DNA from: CAYWMD01 sp964458575
Lineage (GTDB): Bacteria; Verrucomicrobiota; Verrucomicrobiia; Limisphaerales; JADLHS01
DNA: 64,000 nt
Direction: 5' to 3'
NCBI GenBank assembly: GCA_964458575.1
Contig: CAYWMD010000023.1
Location: forward strand, 1 to 64,000
Under the pieces are notes generated by a model. The model ran no database searches. It worked only from the letters and a program-made list of their open reading frames with translations, and was not told the DNA's origin. The translations under genes and the position numbers were made by a program. This document shows, in pieces, positions 15,938 through 23,957 of this stretch (the first letter of the stretch is position 1; every line of letters begins with the position of its first letter).

Positions 15938-16290
15938 ACGGCGCGAGTGGTCTAACAGATATTCGATTGTGAATTCTGCAGCCTAGTATGCATCTCAGTT
16001 TTAACTTTGTGCTTGGAAAATCCTTTGTCCAGAGGAATTTGGCCGCAGGCTGCATCGGTGTGGCGTTCTCCCTTTTTCATGAACCGGCGGCCCCTCACCC
16101 CGTGCCTCTCCCCATCGGATGGGGAGAGGGTGTCCGCCGGACGGGTGAGGGGTTGTTCGTGACTCCGATGTGCGTCTGATGTTGGAGGTGGCAGCTCCCC
16201 ATGAACCGGCGCGTGGCTCTCGGGGCGGGGCGCGTGGAATGGGCGACCTCGCGTGATCCCCTCCCGCTTCAGCCGTAAGGAAAGACCGTT
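15938..16290. repeat. Gene-free spacer with a REP-like element
   Basis: The core at 16091-16153 contains CTCCCCATCGGATGGGGAG, a perfect stem, flanked by CCCTCACC on the left and GGGTGAGGGG on the right. Read on the opposite strand it is nearly identical over about 60 bp to the element at 23616-23690. A 12-bp direct repeat, CATGAACCGGCG, occurs near 16079 and 16200. I see no gene or promoter in the rest. Confidence 0.7.
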
Positions 16291-16470
16291 ATGACACGCA
16301 GAGGCGCGATAGACGCTGAGAAGACGCTACTGGGTACCATTGCTCTGTGTCCACCAAGCCCCGATCTTCCTTACGCTGTCGTCTTTTTAGAGAGGCCGGA
16401 ACGCATCTGGATTGTTGCGGTGCTGCCCATGAAACGCCGTCCCGGATACTGGCGCGGACGGTTGGAATAG
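16291..16470 (+). pseudogene. Remnant of a RelE/ParE-type toxin (C-terminal end)
   Basis: The frame from ATG 16291 to TAG 16470 gives 59 residues. Only the last 35 look like a protein family: LPYAVVFLERPERIWIVAVL, then PMKRRPGYWRGRLE. This is the usual C-terminal strand and end of RelE/ParE toxins (FPYAVxF...VAVxHxRRxPGYWRxR). The histidine normally found before the arginines reads proline here. The first part has no toxin helices, and there is no antitoxin gene upstream. I infer a decayed toxin-antitoxin module. Confidence 0.5.
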
Positions 16471-16472
16471 AT

Positions 16473-17837
16473 TCATTTTCCGGAATCGCGTTTTAACTTC
16501 CGCCAATGGTCGAGGCGTTCCTTGATTTTCTTTTCCACGCCCTGCTCGGTTGGTTCGTAATAACGCTTCTCCGCGCCGAGGTAATCCTGCGGCACGAAAT
16601 GGCCCTCGTAGTCGTGCGCGTATTTGTAACCTTCCCCGTGGCCGAGCCGCTTCGCCCCCTTGTAACTCTTATCGCGCAAATGTGCCGGCACGGGCAGCGT
16701 GCGACCGGATTTCACGTCTTCCAGGGCCGCGTCAATCGCCATGATGGTGCTGTTGCTCTTGTTCGCCGTGGCGATGTAGATCGTGGCCTCTGCGATGGGA
16801 ATTCGCGCCTCCGGCCAGCCGATGAATTCCGCCGCTTGAAACGCCGCGTTGGCCAGCACCAGCGCCATCGGGTCGGCCAGGCCCACGTCCTCGGCCGCGT
16901 GAATCACGATGCGCCGCGCGATGAAGCGCGGGTCCTCGCCGGCATGAATCATTTTGGCCAGCCAATAAAGCGCCGCATCCGGGTCGCTGCCGCGCATCGC
17001 CTTGATGAACGCGGAAATCGTGTCGTAATGCGCGTCGCCGTCGCCGTCATAGACCACGGCCTTTTTCTGGATGCTTTGTTCGGCGGTGGCGAGGTCAATG
17101 TGGATGACGCCCTTTTCGTCCGGGGCCGTGGTCAGCGCCGCGATTTCCAATGCGTTGAGCGCCTTGCGCGCGTCGCCGTCGGAAATATTGGCGAGGTGGC
17201 GCAGCGCGGCTTCGTCAGCCTGAAGCTTCAGGAAGCCCAGGCCGCGTTCGGCATCCGTCAGCGCGCGTTGGAGCAGCGCAAACAATTCTTCCGCGGTCAA
17301 CGGACGCAGCTCGAAAATTTGCGAGCGCGACACGAGCGGCGAGTTGACGAAGAAAAACGGATTGTGCGTGGTCGCGCCGATGAGCCGCACCACGCCGCTC
17401 TCGACATCCGGCAACAGCACGTCCTGCTGCGATTTGTTGAACCGATGGATTTCATCCACGAAGAGAATCGTTGGCTGGCCGGTGTTTTCAAGGCGGTTGG
17501 CGGCGGACGCCAGCACGCGGCGCATGTCGGCCACGTTGGATTCCACGCCGCTGAGGCGCTCGAATTTGCTGCTGGTCTGCTGCGCGATGATTTGGGCGAG
17601 TGACGTCTTGCCCGTCCCTGGCGGCCCGTAAAAGATCAGGGACTGGATCCGGTCGGCCTCGATGGCGCGGCGCAACAACTGGCCCGGACCGAGGATGTGG
17701 GTTTGGCCGACGAATTCATTCAAACCACGTGGCCGCATTCGCGCGGCAAGCGGTTGGTGGCGCGGCTTGGACCCCGCCGTCGGCGCGCCGCCGGATTCCG
17801 GCGTCGAAGGGGTGGAAAACAAATCGTCGCGCGCCAT
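16473..17837 (-). CDS. rarA: Replication-associated recombination protein RarA (MgsA)
   Basis: From the ATG at 17837 (MARDDLFSTPSTP) the protein has 454 residues, normal for RarA. It has PLAARMRPRGLNEFVGQTHI, Walker A FYGPPGTGKTSLAQII, Walker B LFVDEIHRFNKSQQD, sensor-1 LIGATTHNPFFFVNSPLVSR, and the RarA C-terminal block KAMRGSDPDAALYWLAKM followed by EDVGLADPMALVLANAAFQA. RarA acts at stalled replication forks and is related to clamp-loader ATPases. The ATG at 17873 would add 12 poorly conserved residues, so the inner start is preferred. Confidence 0.96.
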   Translation of the reverse strand: MARDDLFSTPSTPESGGAPTAGSKPRHQPLAARMRPRGLNEFVGQTHILGPGQLLRRAIEADRIQSLIFYGPPGTGKTSLAQIIAQQTSSKFERLSGVESNVADMRRVLASAANRLENTGQPTILFVDEIHRFNKSQQDVLLPDVESGVVRLIGATTHNPFFFVNSPLVSRSQIFELRPLTAEELFALLQRALTDAERGLGFLKLQADEAALRHLANISDGDARKALNALEIAALTTAPDEKGVIHIDLATAEQSIQKKAVVYDGDGDAHYDTISAFIKAMRGSDPDAALYWLAKMIHAGEDPRFIARRIVIHAAEDVGLADPMALVLANAAFQAAEFIGWPEARIPIAEATIYIATANKSNSTIMAIDAALEDVKSGRTLPVPAHLRDKSYKGAKRLGHGEGYKYAHDYEGHFVPQDYLGAEKRYYEPTEQGVEKKIKERLDHWRKLKRDSGK

Positions 17838-17875
17838 GAGGAAAGCGTAGCAGCGGTGAGGAGGATTGCACAAAA

Positions 17876-17975
17876 GAAACTTCGAACCGTGAACTTCGAA
17901 CGTTGCACCTTGAACGGTGGCGCAGTGGCGCAGTTTGTTCCACGTTCAAAGTTCAGAGTTCAAGGTTCGACGTTC
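17876..17975. repeat. Inverted low-complexity repeat (GAACTTCGAAC-type) upstream of rarA
   Basis: The left part holds GAACTTCGAACGTTGCACCT and TTGAACG; the right part holds CGTTCAAAGTTCAGAGTTCA and AGGTTCGACG, which is its near reverse complement. This kind of GAAC/GTTC text recurs in spacers and can fold as a long imperfect hairpin. It precedes the rarA start, so it lies in or near the rarA leader. Confidence 0.55.
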
Positions 17976-18009
17976 CCGCTGCCAATAAAAAATCCCCGCC
18001 CTTGCCGTG

Positions 18010-18148
18010 TAGTAACGGATCCCTTGAACATGTTATGCAACATGTGGGACGGGCCGGATGGCTTTCGACTTCCAGTAAAGGCCTGTCGGCCACCACCGCG
18101 ACTTTTGTCCCAGGATCGTTTAACTACGGTTCAAGGAGTTGGTTACTA
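18010..18148. ncRNA. Candidate structured RNA, possibly 6S-like
   Basis: Nested complementary segments are seen: TAGTAAC (18010-18016) with GTTACTA (18142-18148); CCTTGAAC (18022-18029) with GTTCAAGG (18129-18136); a hairpin CATGTT-ATGC-AACATG (18029-18044); GGGAC (18046-18050) with GTCCC (18107-18111); and GGCCG (18052-18056) with CGGCC (18087-18091). The two outer stems are separated by equal 5-nt loops. A 139-nt rod with internal bubbles fits a 6S-type RNA; a neighbouring rarA would fit the 6S location I recall in some bacteria. The strand is not resolved: a T6 tract follows on the minus strand. The rest of the gene-free spacer (18149-18372) shows only an A/T-rich hairpin near 18271-18300. 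Confidence 0.45.
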
Positions 18149-18372
18149 ACCACGAACAGGGCAGGGAAAATTCTTTCGGCTACAACTGCTTCGCGTACGA
18201 CTTTGCAAAGAACATCAGGCGGCCTGCTGGTGGCACGCTCTGGCGAGTACATCGCGCCGACGCACGCGAAGCGCAAGAATTTTTTTGTGAAAAATTTGCG
18301 TCAGATCCCTTCGTCGCGGAGGCGTGGTCGTCCGCCCCTTGTTTCCATCATCAGACCTGCTAGGCTTCCGGC

Positions 18373-19590
18373 GTGATCTACGATGCGTCATTGGATGAGT
18401 TGCTCCAGAAAGTCTGGGACGGCCAGCGCATCGGTCAAGCCGAAGCGTTGCGTCTCCATCAATTGCCGCTCGAGGAACTCGGCGCGCTGGCGGATCGTCG
18501 CCGTCAACTGGCCAAGGCCGACGCTTACGGCGGGCGCGGCAACGCGATCGTGACCTACAACGTGGACCGCAACGTCAACTACACCAACGTTTGCAACGTC
18601 TATTGCAAGTTCTGTGCGTTCTATCGCACGGAAAAGGACAATGATGCCTACGTCATTTCCCTCGACGAGATGGACCAGAAGATCGCGGAAACGGTCGCGC
18701 TGGGTGGCACGCAGATTCTGATGCAGGGCGGTCACCATCCCAAGCTGACCAAGCAGTGGTATCTCGATTTGCTGTCGCACATCAAAGCGAAGTTTCCGCA
18801 AGTGAACATCCATGGGTTCAGCCCGAGCGAATTCATCCACTTTCGTGAGGTGTTCAACGAGCCGCTGGAGAAAATCATCGGCGACTTCAAGACCGCGGGC
18901 CTCGGCTCGATCCCCGGCGGCGGCGGTGAAATCCTGGTGGACCGCGTGCGCCAGCGCATTTCGCCGCTCAAAGCCATGAGCGATGATTGGCTGGAGGTGA
19001 TGGACGTGGCGCACCGGCTCGGCTTGTTTTCCAGCGCGACGATGATGTTCGGGCACGTGGAAACGCTGGCGGATCGCCTCGAACACCTGGAGCGATTGCG
19101 CCAGCAGCAGGACAAGTCGCTCGGGCGCGCGAATGGAGCGCGGGCGTACTCGCCCGCAGCGGTCTCGCATGCGAAGAGCGCGTCCACAAAGTCGGAGCAA
19201 TCTTCTCCTGCCGACCGTGCTGCGACCGGGACGGTCGCGCTCCCAGGCCATTTTACGGCGTTCATCTGCTGGACGTTTCAGGCGGAGCACACCAAGCTCC
19301 GGGCGCCGACGGTGGGCGCGCACGAGTATTTGCGAACGCAGGCCCTGGGACGCATTTACCTCGACAATTTTGAGAATGTGCAAAGCTCTTGGGTGACGCA
19401 AGGGCCGGACATCGGCCAGGTGGCGCTCAAGTTCGGCGCCAACGACCTCGGCAGTATCATGATCGAGGAGAACGTCGTCTCGCAGGCGGGCACCACCTTC
19501 CGCATGACCGTGGCGGACATGCAACGGCTGATCCAGGAACTGGGTTACGAACCGCACCAGCGCGACAATTGGTATCGGCTGGTGAATTGA
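18373..19590 (+). CDS. mqnC: Cyclic dehypoxanthine futalosine synthase MqnC, with an internal insertion
   Basis: This is a 405-residue radical SAM enzyme of the futalosine pathway to menaquinone. The cluster motif is CNVYCKFCAFYR; further family blocks are QILMQGGHHPKL, NIHGFSPSEFIHF and LGSIPGGGGEILVDRVR, and the end fits MqnC (IEENVVSQAGTTFRMTVADM). It closes dehypoxanthine futalosine into its cyclic form. The start is GTG at 18373. Compared with the usual length of about 365, about 40 extra residues lie between QQQDKSLG and HFTAFICWTFQ, encoded by a palindromic repeat (19135-19243). The frame and all catalytic blocks are kept, so it is probably active. No other mqn gene is in the window. 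Confidence 0.93.
   Translation: MIYDASLDELLQKVWDGQRIGQAEALRLHQLPLEELGALADRRRQLAKADAYGGRGNAIVTYNVDRNVNYTNVCNVYCKFCAFYRTEKDNDAYVISLDEMDQKIAETVALGGTQILMQGGHHPKLTKQWYLDLLSHIKAKFPQVNIHGFSPSEFIHFREVFNEPLEKIIGDFKTAGLGSIPGGGGEILVDRVRQRISPLKAMSDDWLEVMDVAHRLGLFSSATMMFGHVETLADRLEHLERLRQQQDKSLGRANGARAYSPAAVSHAKSASTKSEQSSPADRAATGTVALPGHFTAFICWTFQAEHTKLRAPTVGAHEYLRTQALGRIYLDNFENVQSSWVTQGPDIGQVALKFGANDLGSIMIEENVVSQAGTTFRMTVADMQRLIQELGYEPHQRDNWYRLVN
19135..19243. repeat. In-frame palindromic repeat inside mqnC
   Basis: The element is bounded by GGAGCGCG (19135-19142) and CGCGCTCC (19236-19243), a perfect 8-bp terminal inverted repeat. Inside are two more perfect palindromes: GCGGGCG-TACT-CGCCCGC (19140-19157) and GCGACCG-GGA-CGGTCGC (19222-19238). 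It encodes a Ser/Ala-rich stretch (RANGARAYSPAAVSHAKSAS and so on) with no match to the enzyme family. A copy of the second palindrome, reversed and with one mismatch, is in the spacer at 20555-20574. Confidence 0.8.
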
Positions 19591-19636
19591 GTGTTGGCAA
19601 CGCCACCCAGCCTGCCACCCGCCAAGCCGACTTGAA

Positions 19637-20539
19637 ATGATCCCGTCATTTCTCACCACGCTCCTCTTCTCGCTTTCGGCGGTGTCCGGGCGACGGCTCG
19701 CCCTGCATTTGCACGGAGCCAAGGCGAACCTTTTGCGGCTCATGCTGGGTGCGTTGTTGCTTGGGACATTTTCGCATCTGTTTGGTTTCGGTCTCCGTGG
19801 CGCGGCGTTTCCGTGGTTGTTCCTAAGCGGTTGCATCGGTTTCGGACTGGGAGATCTGGCGTTGTTCCAGTCATACCCGCGGCTGGGCGCGCGTCGGGCG
19901 GTGGTCCTGTCACTCTGCCTGGCCGCGCCGGTGGCGACGCTGGTGGAATGGATATGGCTCGGCCACGCGCCGACCCTGGCGCAGGTGGGTTACGCGGGAC
20001 TTATCCTGGCCGGCGTTGGGCTCGCGCTGCTGCCGCACGAGGATGCGGACGAGCCGATGCATCATCTGCGGGCCGGGATTTTTTTTGGATGCGTGGCGGC
20101 GTTCGGCCAGGGCGTTGGCGCGGTGGTGAGCCGCAAGGCCTACGTGGTGGCGGCGGAGCATGGGCAGGTTTTTGCCGGCGTGAGTGATGGATTGAATGCG
20201 GCATATCAACGTATGTTCGGCGGGATTTTCATTTCAGTGCTGTTTCTGATCTACCTGAGAGTGGCACACCAGCCGGACGACACACGTCCGGACAATTGGC
20301 GTCAGGCCTGGCGGCTCCTCATCTTCAACAGCCTTTGCGGTCCCACGCTCGGGGTGACCTGTTATCAGTGGGCGCTCATCACCTCGCCCACGCATATTGT
20401 GATGCCGATCGTCGCGATGACGCCATTGGCGGTGATCCCGCTCGCGCATTACTTCGATGGAGATCGCGTTACCAAGCGCGCGATTTTCGGCGGCGTGCTG
20501 GCGGTGGCCGGGGTCATCGGTCTGGCTCTGGCGAAGTGA
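19637..20539 (+). CDS. EamA/DMT-family transporter
   Basis: This is a 300-residue membrane protein with about ten hydrophobic segments, in two similar halves, as in EamA permeases. Examples are LLRLMLGALLLGTFSHLFGF, AAPVATLVEWIWLG, AGLILAGVGLALLP, IVMPIVAMTPLAVIPLAHYF and IFGGVLAVAGVIGLALAK. The substrate cannot be told from sequence. It starts 46 nt after mqnC and may share its transcript. Confidence 0.88.
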   Translation: MIPSFLTTLLFSLSAVSGRRLALHLHGAKANLLRLMLGALLLGTFSHLFGFGLRGAAFPWLFLSGCIGFGLGDLALFQSYPRLGARRAVVLSLCLAAPVATLVEWIWLGHAPTLAQVGYAGLILAGVGLALLPHEDADEPMHHLRAGIFFGCVAAFGQGVGAVVSRKAYVVAAEHGQVFAGVSDGLNAAYQRMFGGIFISVLFLIYLRVAHQPDDTRPDNWRQAWRLLIFNSLCGPTLGVTCYQWALITSPTHIVMPIVAMTPLAVIPLAHYFDGDRVTKRAIFGGVLAVAGVIGLALAK

Positions 20540-20540
20540 G

Positions 20541-20655
20541 CGCCGTTTGCCGGCGCGCGACCATCCCGGTCGCAACGTGACCCAACCCACGAACGCTGTG
20601 AATTTCACCGGACCTCCCGCGTGGCGAGTTCGCTGCGGGCGGGACGCCTGCGCAC
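20541..20655. repeat. Spacer repeat related to the mqnC insertion
   Basis: The segment 20555-20574 (GCGCGACCATCCCGGTCGCA) is the reverse complement of 19221-19240 with one mismatch. A further G/C-rich part, GCGGGCGGGACGCCTGCGC near 20635, resembles a decayed form of the other palindrome. It fills the spacer between two convergent genes, so it may act as a bidirectional terminator. Confidence 0.6.
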
Positions 20656-21339
20656 CTACCGCTGACCGCCGAACACGCTGTCGAGAATGACTTCCTTGGT
20701 CTTCCAGATCAGGGCCATCGTCATTGCCAGCGGCAGCAGCACGAGCAAAATCAGGAACCAGTGGCTGCCTTGTTCGAGAAAAAAGATGAGGATCTGGAAT
20801 TGCAGCGGCACCCGGGGATAATGGGTGATGCTAAAATACGCCACGGACAAGAGCAGCAGCCCGAGCAGCAGGCCGCGGTTGAGGGCGGTGAATTGTCGCG
20901 TTTCGTGGCGCAAGGTTTCGTCCGGGAGCATGGCCCCAAGCCGTACGAGCACAAGATTCAGGTTCAACAGGAACAAAATGCCGCTCAAGGCCAGCAGTAG
21001 CACCGCGACGGCGAAGAACCGCTCATTCGGCACGTGATTCCACCAGTAGATGAACGGACTGAGTCCCAGATTCACGAGCCCGAGCAGCTTCGCCCGGTCC
21101 AGGGCTGCACACCAGGGCCGCTCCTGCCTTTGAAACGAACTCATCAGCCACAAGCCGACCAACAACAGCCCGTTCAACGCCACGATCGGAACGATGGCCA
21201 CGGGGGAGAGCCAGTCGGCCCGCGCGGTGTGGACGGTGACAATTAGCAGCGTGGGCAAACCCCAGAACAGCGCCGACAGCCCGCGGGCCAGCCGGCCCAG
21301 CGAACGAAGCAACTCGGCGTTGGGTGCGGGGTCAGGCAT
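20656..21339 (-). CDS. Hypothetical multi-pass membrane protein
   Basis: From the ATG at 21339 (MPDPAPNAELLRSL) the protein has 227 residues with about six membrane spans, among them LSALFWGLPTLLIVTVHTA, VAIVPIVALNGLLLVGLWLM, FFAVAVLLLALSGILFLLNL and GLLLGLLLLSVAYFSITHY, with the last span ILLVLLPLAMTMALIW near the end. No family is recognised. An ATG 24 nt upstream lies in the inverted repeat region and is less likely. It is convergent with the EamA gene. Confidence 0.75.
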   Translation of the reverse strand: MPDPAPNAELLRSLGRLARGLSALFWGLPTLLIVTVHTARADWLSPVAIVPIVALNGLLLVGLWLMSSFQRQERPWCAALDRAKLLGLVNLGLSPFIYWWNHVPNERFFAVAVLLLALSGILFLLNLNLVLVRLGAMLPDETLRHETRQFTALNRGLLLGLLLLSVAYFSITHYPRVPLQFQILIFFLEQGSHWFLILLVLLPLAMTMALIWKTKEVILDSVFGGQR

Positions 21340-21357
21340 GCTGGGAAGGAAGGAAAA

Positions 21358-21453
21358 AAACATTCAACATCCAACATTCAACATTTAACGCGCAACGAAC
21401 GAACCCAAGCCGGCCTTGGCTGTTGGAGGTTGGAGGTTGGAAGTTGAATGTTT
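21358..21453. repeat. Inverted repeat with 18-bp arms (AAACATTCAAC type)
   Basis: AAACATTCAACATCCAAC at 21358-21375 pairs with GTTGGAAGTTGAATGTTT at 21436-21453 with one mismatch, leaving a 60-bp middle. Extra copies of CATTCAACATT and GGAGGTTGG lie beside the arms. It lies between the membrane protein start and the speA 3' end and resembles the low-complexity repeats near 17876. Confidence 0.65.
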
Positions 21454-21513
21454 CGGGCGTCGAGAAGGCGCGCAACCGCTCTGGCCGCTGGGTCGGTTGC
21501 ATCATTTCGCACC

Positions 21514-23454
21514 TCAAAAGGCAAGATACGTGTATGCCTTCAGCCCGCGTTCGTATTCATCCAGCAATCGCATCGCTTCGGAGGGTTTCATGCGGTCGGA
21601 TTTGATGGCGACATCAATCTGCGCCTTCATCTGGCGTTTCAACTCGTTCTCGTCGTACTGCACCGCCGTCAGCGCCTGGATGATCGTGCTGCCCTCGATG
21701 ATTTCCTCGACGTAATAACCCGCCGGTTCGTCCGGCTCGAGGAAGACATGCACCTCGTTCACGCGCCCGAAAAGATTGTGCAGGTCGCCCATAATGTCCT
21801 GGTAGGCGCCCATGAGGAAGAACCCGAGATAATAGGGTTCGGGCAGCCCGTTGCCGTTGGTGTTCAGCTTGTGCAACGTCAGCGTGTCCCGGATGTCGCG
21901 CAGATCAATGAACTTGTTCACCTGTCCGTCCGAGTCGCACGTGATGTCCGCCAGTGTGGCTTCGCGCGTGGGCCGCTCGTTCAACCGGCTGATGGGCATG
22001 ATGGGAAACAAATGACCGAGCGCCCAATGGTCGAGCAGCGATTGGAAGACCGAAAAGTTGCAGAGATACTGGTCGCCCAAGCTGTCCTCCAGGTCGCGGA
22101 TTTCCTCGGGCACGTACGCCTGGCCCTTGAAACTCTCCACCGCGCCAACGCTGATTTCCCAGTAGAGATGCTCGATCTTCGCCTTGTCCGGCAAATCCAT
22201 CAGGCCGAGCGTGAACATGTGCTGTGCGTCTTCGCGGCGTTCGAGCGCGTCATGATACGCCTCCAGCTTGTTTGACTTCGCGAGGTTCTTTTTGATGTCC
22301 AGCAATTCCCTCACCAGCGGATGTTCGTTTTCGCCATACGTGAAATTCTCGCCGGCGCGGCTTTTTTCAATCGCCCCAAACACCTCCACGATCAGCACGC
22401 TGTGATGCGCAACGATGGCCCGGCCGCTTTCGCTCACGATGTCCGGGTGCGGCACGTTCTCGGCGTTGCAGACTTCGGCGACGTAGTAAATCACGTCGTT
22501 GGTGTATTCCTGCAGCGAGTAGTTGGTGGAACTGTCGAACGCCGACCGGCTGCCGTCGTAATCCACGCCCAAGCCGCCGCCGACATCGAGATACTCGATG
22601 GGGAAGCCCATCTTGTGGAGCTTGGCGTAAAAGCGCGCCGCCTCCTGCACGGCCTTCTTCACCGTGAGAATGTCCGGCACCTGCGAACCGATGTGGAAAT
22701 GCAACAGCTTGAGACTGTGCGAAAGGTTTTCCGCCTTGAGCAGCTCGGTCGCCGCCAGAATTTCGGCGGTACTCAGTCCGAACTTGGCGTTTTCGCCGCC
22801 ACTTTCAGCCCAGCGACCTGCGCCTTTGGATAACAACCGCGCGCGGATGCCCAGCAGCGGTTCGACCCCCACCTGCCGGGACACAGTGATGATCTGGCGC
22901 AGTTCTTCGAGCTTCTCCACGACCAGAATGACCTTCTTGCCCAGTTTGATGCCGAGCAGCGCCATCTTGATGAAATCCGTGTCCTTGTAACCGTTGCAAA
23001 TGATCAGGCTGCCCGTCTGGTCCTGCAACGCCAGTCCCGCGAACAGTTCCGGCTTGCTGCCGACCTCCAGCCCGAAATCAAACGGCTTCCCCGCGTCGAG
23101 AATCTCCTCCACGACCTCGCGCAATTGATTGACCTTGATCGGAAACACGCCGCGATACTTCCCGCGATACTCGTACTCGGCGATGGAATTGCGGAACGCC
23201 ATGTTGATGGACTCGACCCGGTGCCGAAGAATGTCCTGAAACCGGATCAACAGCGGAAACTTCAACCCGCGCCCCTTCGCCTCCTCGATCACGTCGGTGA
23301 GGTCCACCGCCACGCCGGCATCCTGGAGTGGCATCGCCACGACGTGCCCCGCATCGTTGATGTCGAAGTACTGGGCCCCCCAGCGATGGATGTTATACAA
23401 GTTGCGCGCCGCGGCGATGTCCCAGGGTGCCGTGGCGTCGTTTGCGTTGCTCAT
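21514..23454 (-). CDS. speA: Biosynthetic arginine decarboxylase
   Basis: This is a 646-residue PLP enzyme of the SpeA type, which makes agmatine for polyamines. It has the family N-terminus YNIHRWGAQYFDINDAGHVV, the PLP-lysine block GVFPIKVNQLREVV, the glycine loop EYLDVGGGLGVDYDGSRSAF, ICNGYKDTDFIKMALLG, and the second-substrate block VSESGRAIVAHHSVLI. The C-terminal part has LADITCDSDGQVNKFIDLRD and YYLGFFLMGAYQDIMGDLHN. The length is normal. Regulation is not visible; the upstream spacer is filled with REP-like palindromes. Confidence 0.97.
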   Translation of the reverse strand: MSNANDATAPWDIAAARNLYNIHRWGAQYFDINDAGHVVAMPLQDAGVAVDLTDVIEEAKGRGLKFPLLIRFQDILRHRVESINMAFRNSIAEYEYRGKYRGVFPIKVNQLREVVEEILDAGKPFDFGLEVGSKPELFAGLALQDQTGSLIICNGYKDTDFIKMALLGIKLGKKVILVVEKLEELRQIITVSRQVGVEPLLGIRARLLSKGAGRWAESGGENAKFGLSTAEILAATELLKAENLSHSLKLLHFHIGSQVPDILTVKKAVQEAARFYAKLHKMGFPIEYLDVGGGLGVDYDGSRSAFDSSTNYSLQEYTNDVIYYVAEVCNAENVPHPDIVSESGRAIVAHHSVLIVEVFGAIEKSRAGENFTYGENEHPLVRELLDIKKNLAKSNKLEAYHDALERREDAQHMFTLGLMDLPDKAKIEHLYWEISVGAVESFKGQAYVPEEIRDLEDSLGDQYLCNFSVFQSLLDHWALGHLFPIMPISRLNERPTREATLADITCDSDGQVNKFIDLRDIRDTLTLHKLNTNGNGLPEPYYLGFFLMGAYQDIMGDLHNLFGRVNEVHVFLEPDEPAGYYVEEIIEGSTIIQALTAVQYDENELKRQMKAQIDVAIKSDRMKPSEAMRLLDEYERGLKAYTYLAF

Positions 23455-23957
23455 TTCTTTCGTGTCGAATCACGCGCACTATAAAAAGTCGCGCGCAGAA
23501 AGCAACAGGTGCAATAAAGATTTTTTCGCGCCGCCGAATAAGCCGACGACGGAGATATGCCGGACGGTTACCGGACCAATCGAAGCGGACGATTGCGATT
23601 CCCTCTACTCTTGGGAATACCCCTCACCCGTCCTGCGGACACCCTCTCCCCATCGGATGGGGAGAGGGAACGGGTGAGGGATCGCCGTTTGATTTCCATC
23701 CTACCGGGCGGAAGAAAGTCCATGAAGACTCCCAGCGGGAGAGGGATCAAGGGTGAGGGAGAACTGCGCGGACGATTTGAAGGCTTGATCGAACAGAACC
23801 GTATTCGGACCATTCTCCCTCGCCCCGCCCTCTCCCGCTGGGAGAGGGAGAATCGCCGCCAGACTCACGGGATATTGCGCGACAAAATTGGCCGGACGAT
23901 TTTCGTTCATTGCACTTCCCGCTTTCCACTCCCGCGTGCGTCTGCTTTCATCCCGCC
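23455..23957. repeat. 503-bp spacer holding three REP-like units
   Basis: Unit 1 (23616-23690) has the perfect stem CTCCCCATCGGATGGGGAG flanked by CCCTCACCC and GGGTGAGGG, and is a reversed near-copy of the element at 16091-16153. Units 2 and 3 (23729-23764 and 23813-23853) share the CTCCCAGCGGGAG/CTCCCGCTGGGAG core in opposite orientation around a 48-bp middle, like a REP-sandwich. The spacer also has to hold the divergent promoters of speA and the Nif3-like gene; I could not place them. Confidence 0.75.

Noticed and set aside
15988..16179. 63-residue plus-strand frame across a REP-like element
   Set aside because: Most of it is translation of the palindromic repeat, with no protein-like pattern.
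18271..18300. A/T-rich hairpin as a terminator
   Set aside because: The stem is interrupted and the T-run lies inside the stem-loop, not after it; no gene ends just before it.
18388..19836. 482-residue minus-strand frame opposite mqnC
   Set aside because: Antisense of a well-conserved radical SAM gene with no recognisable domain.
21448..22275. 275-residue plus-strand frame opposite speA
   Set aside because: Antisense of arginine decarboxylase, low-complexity composition.
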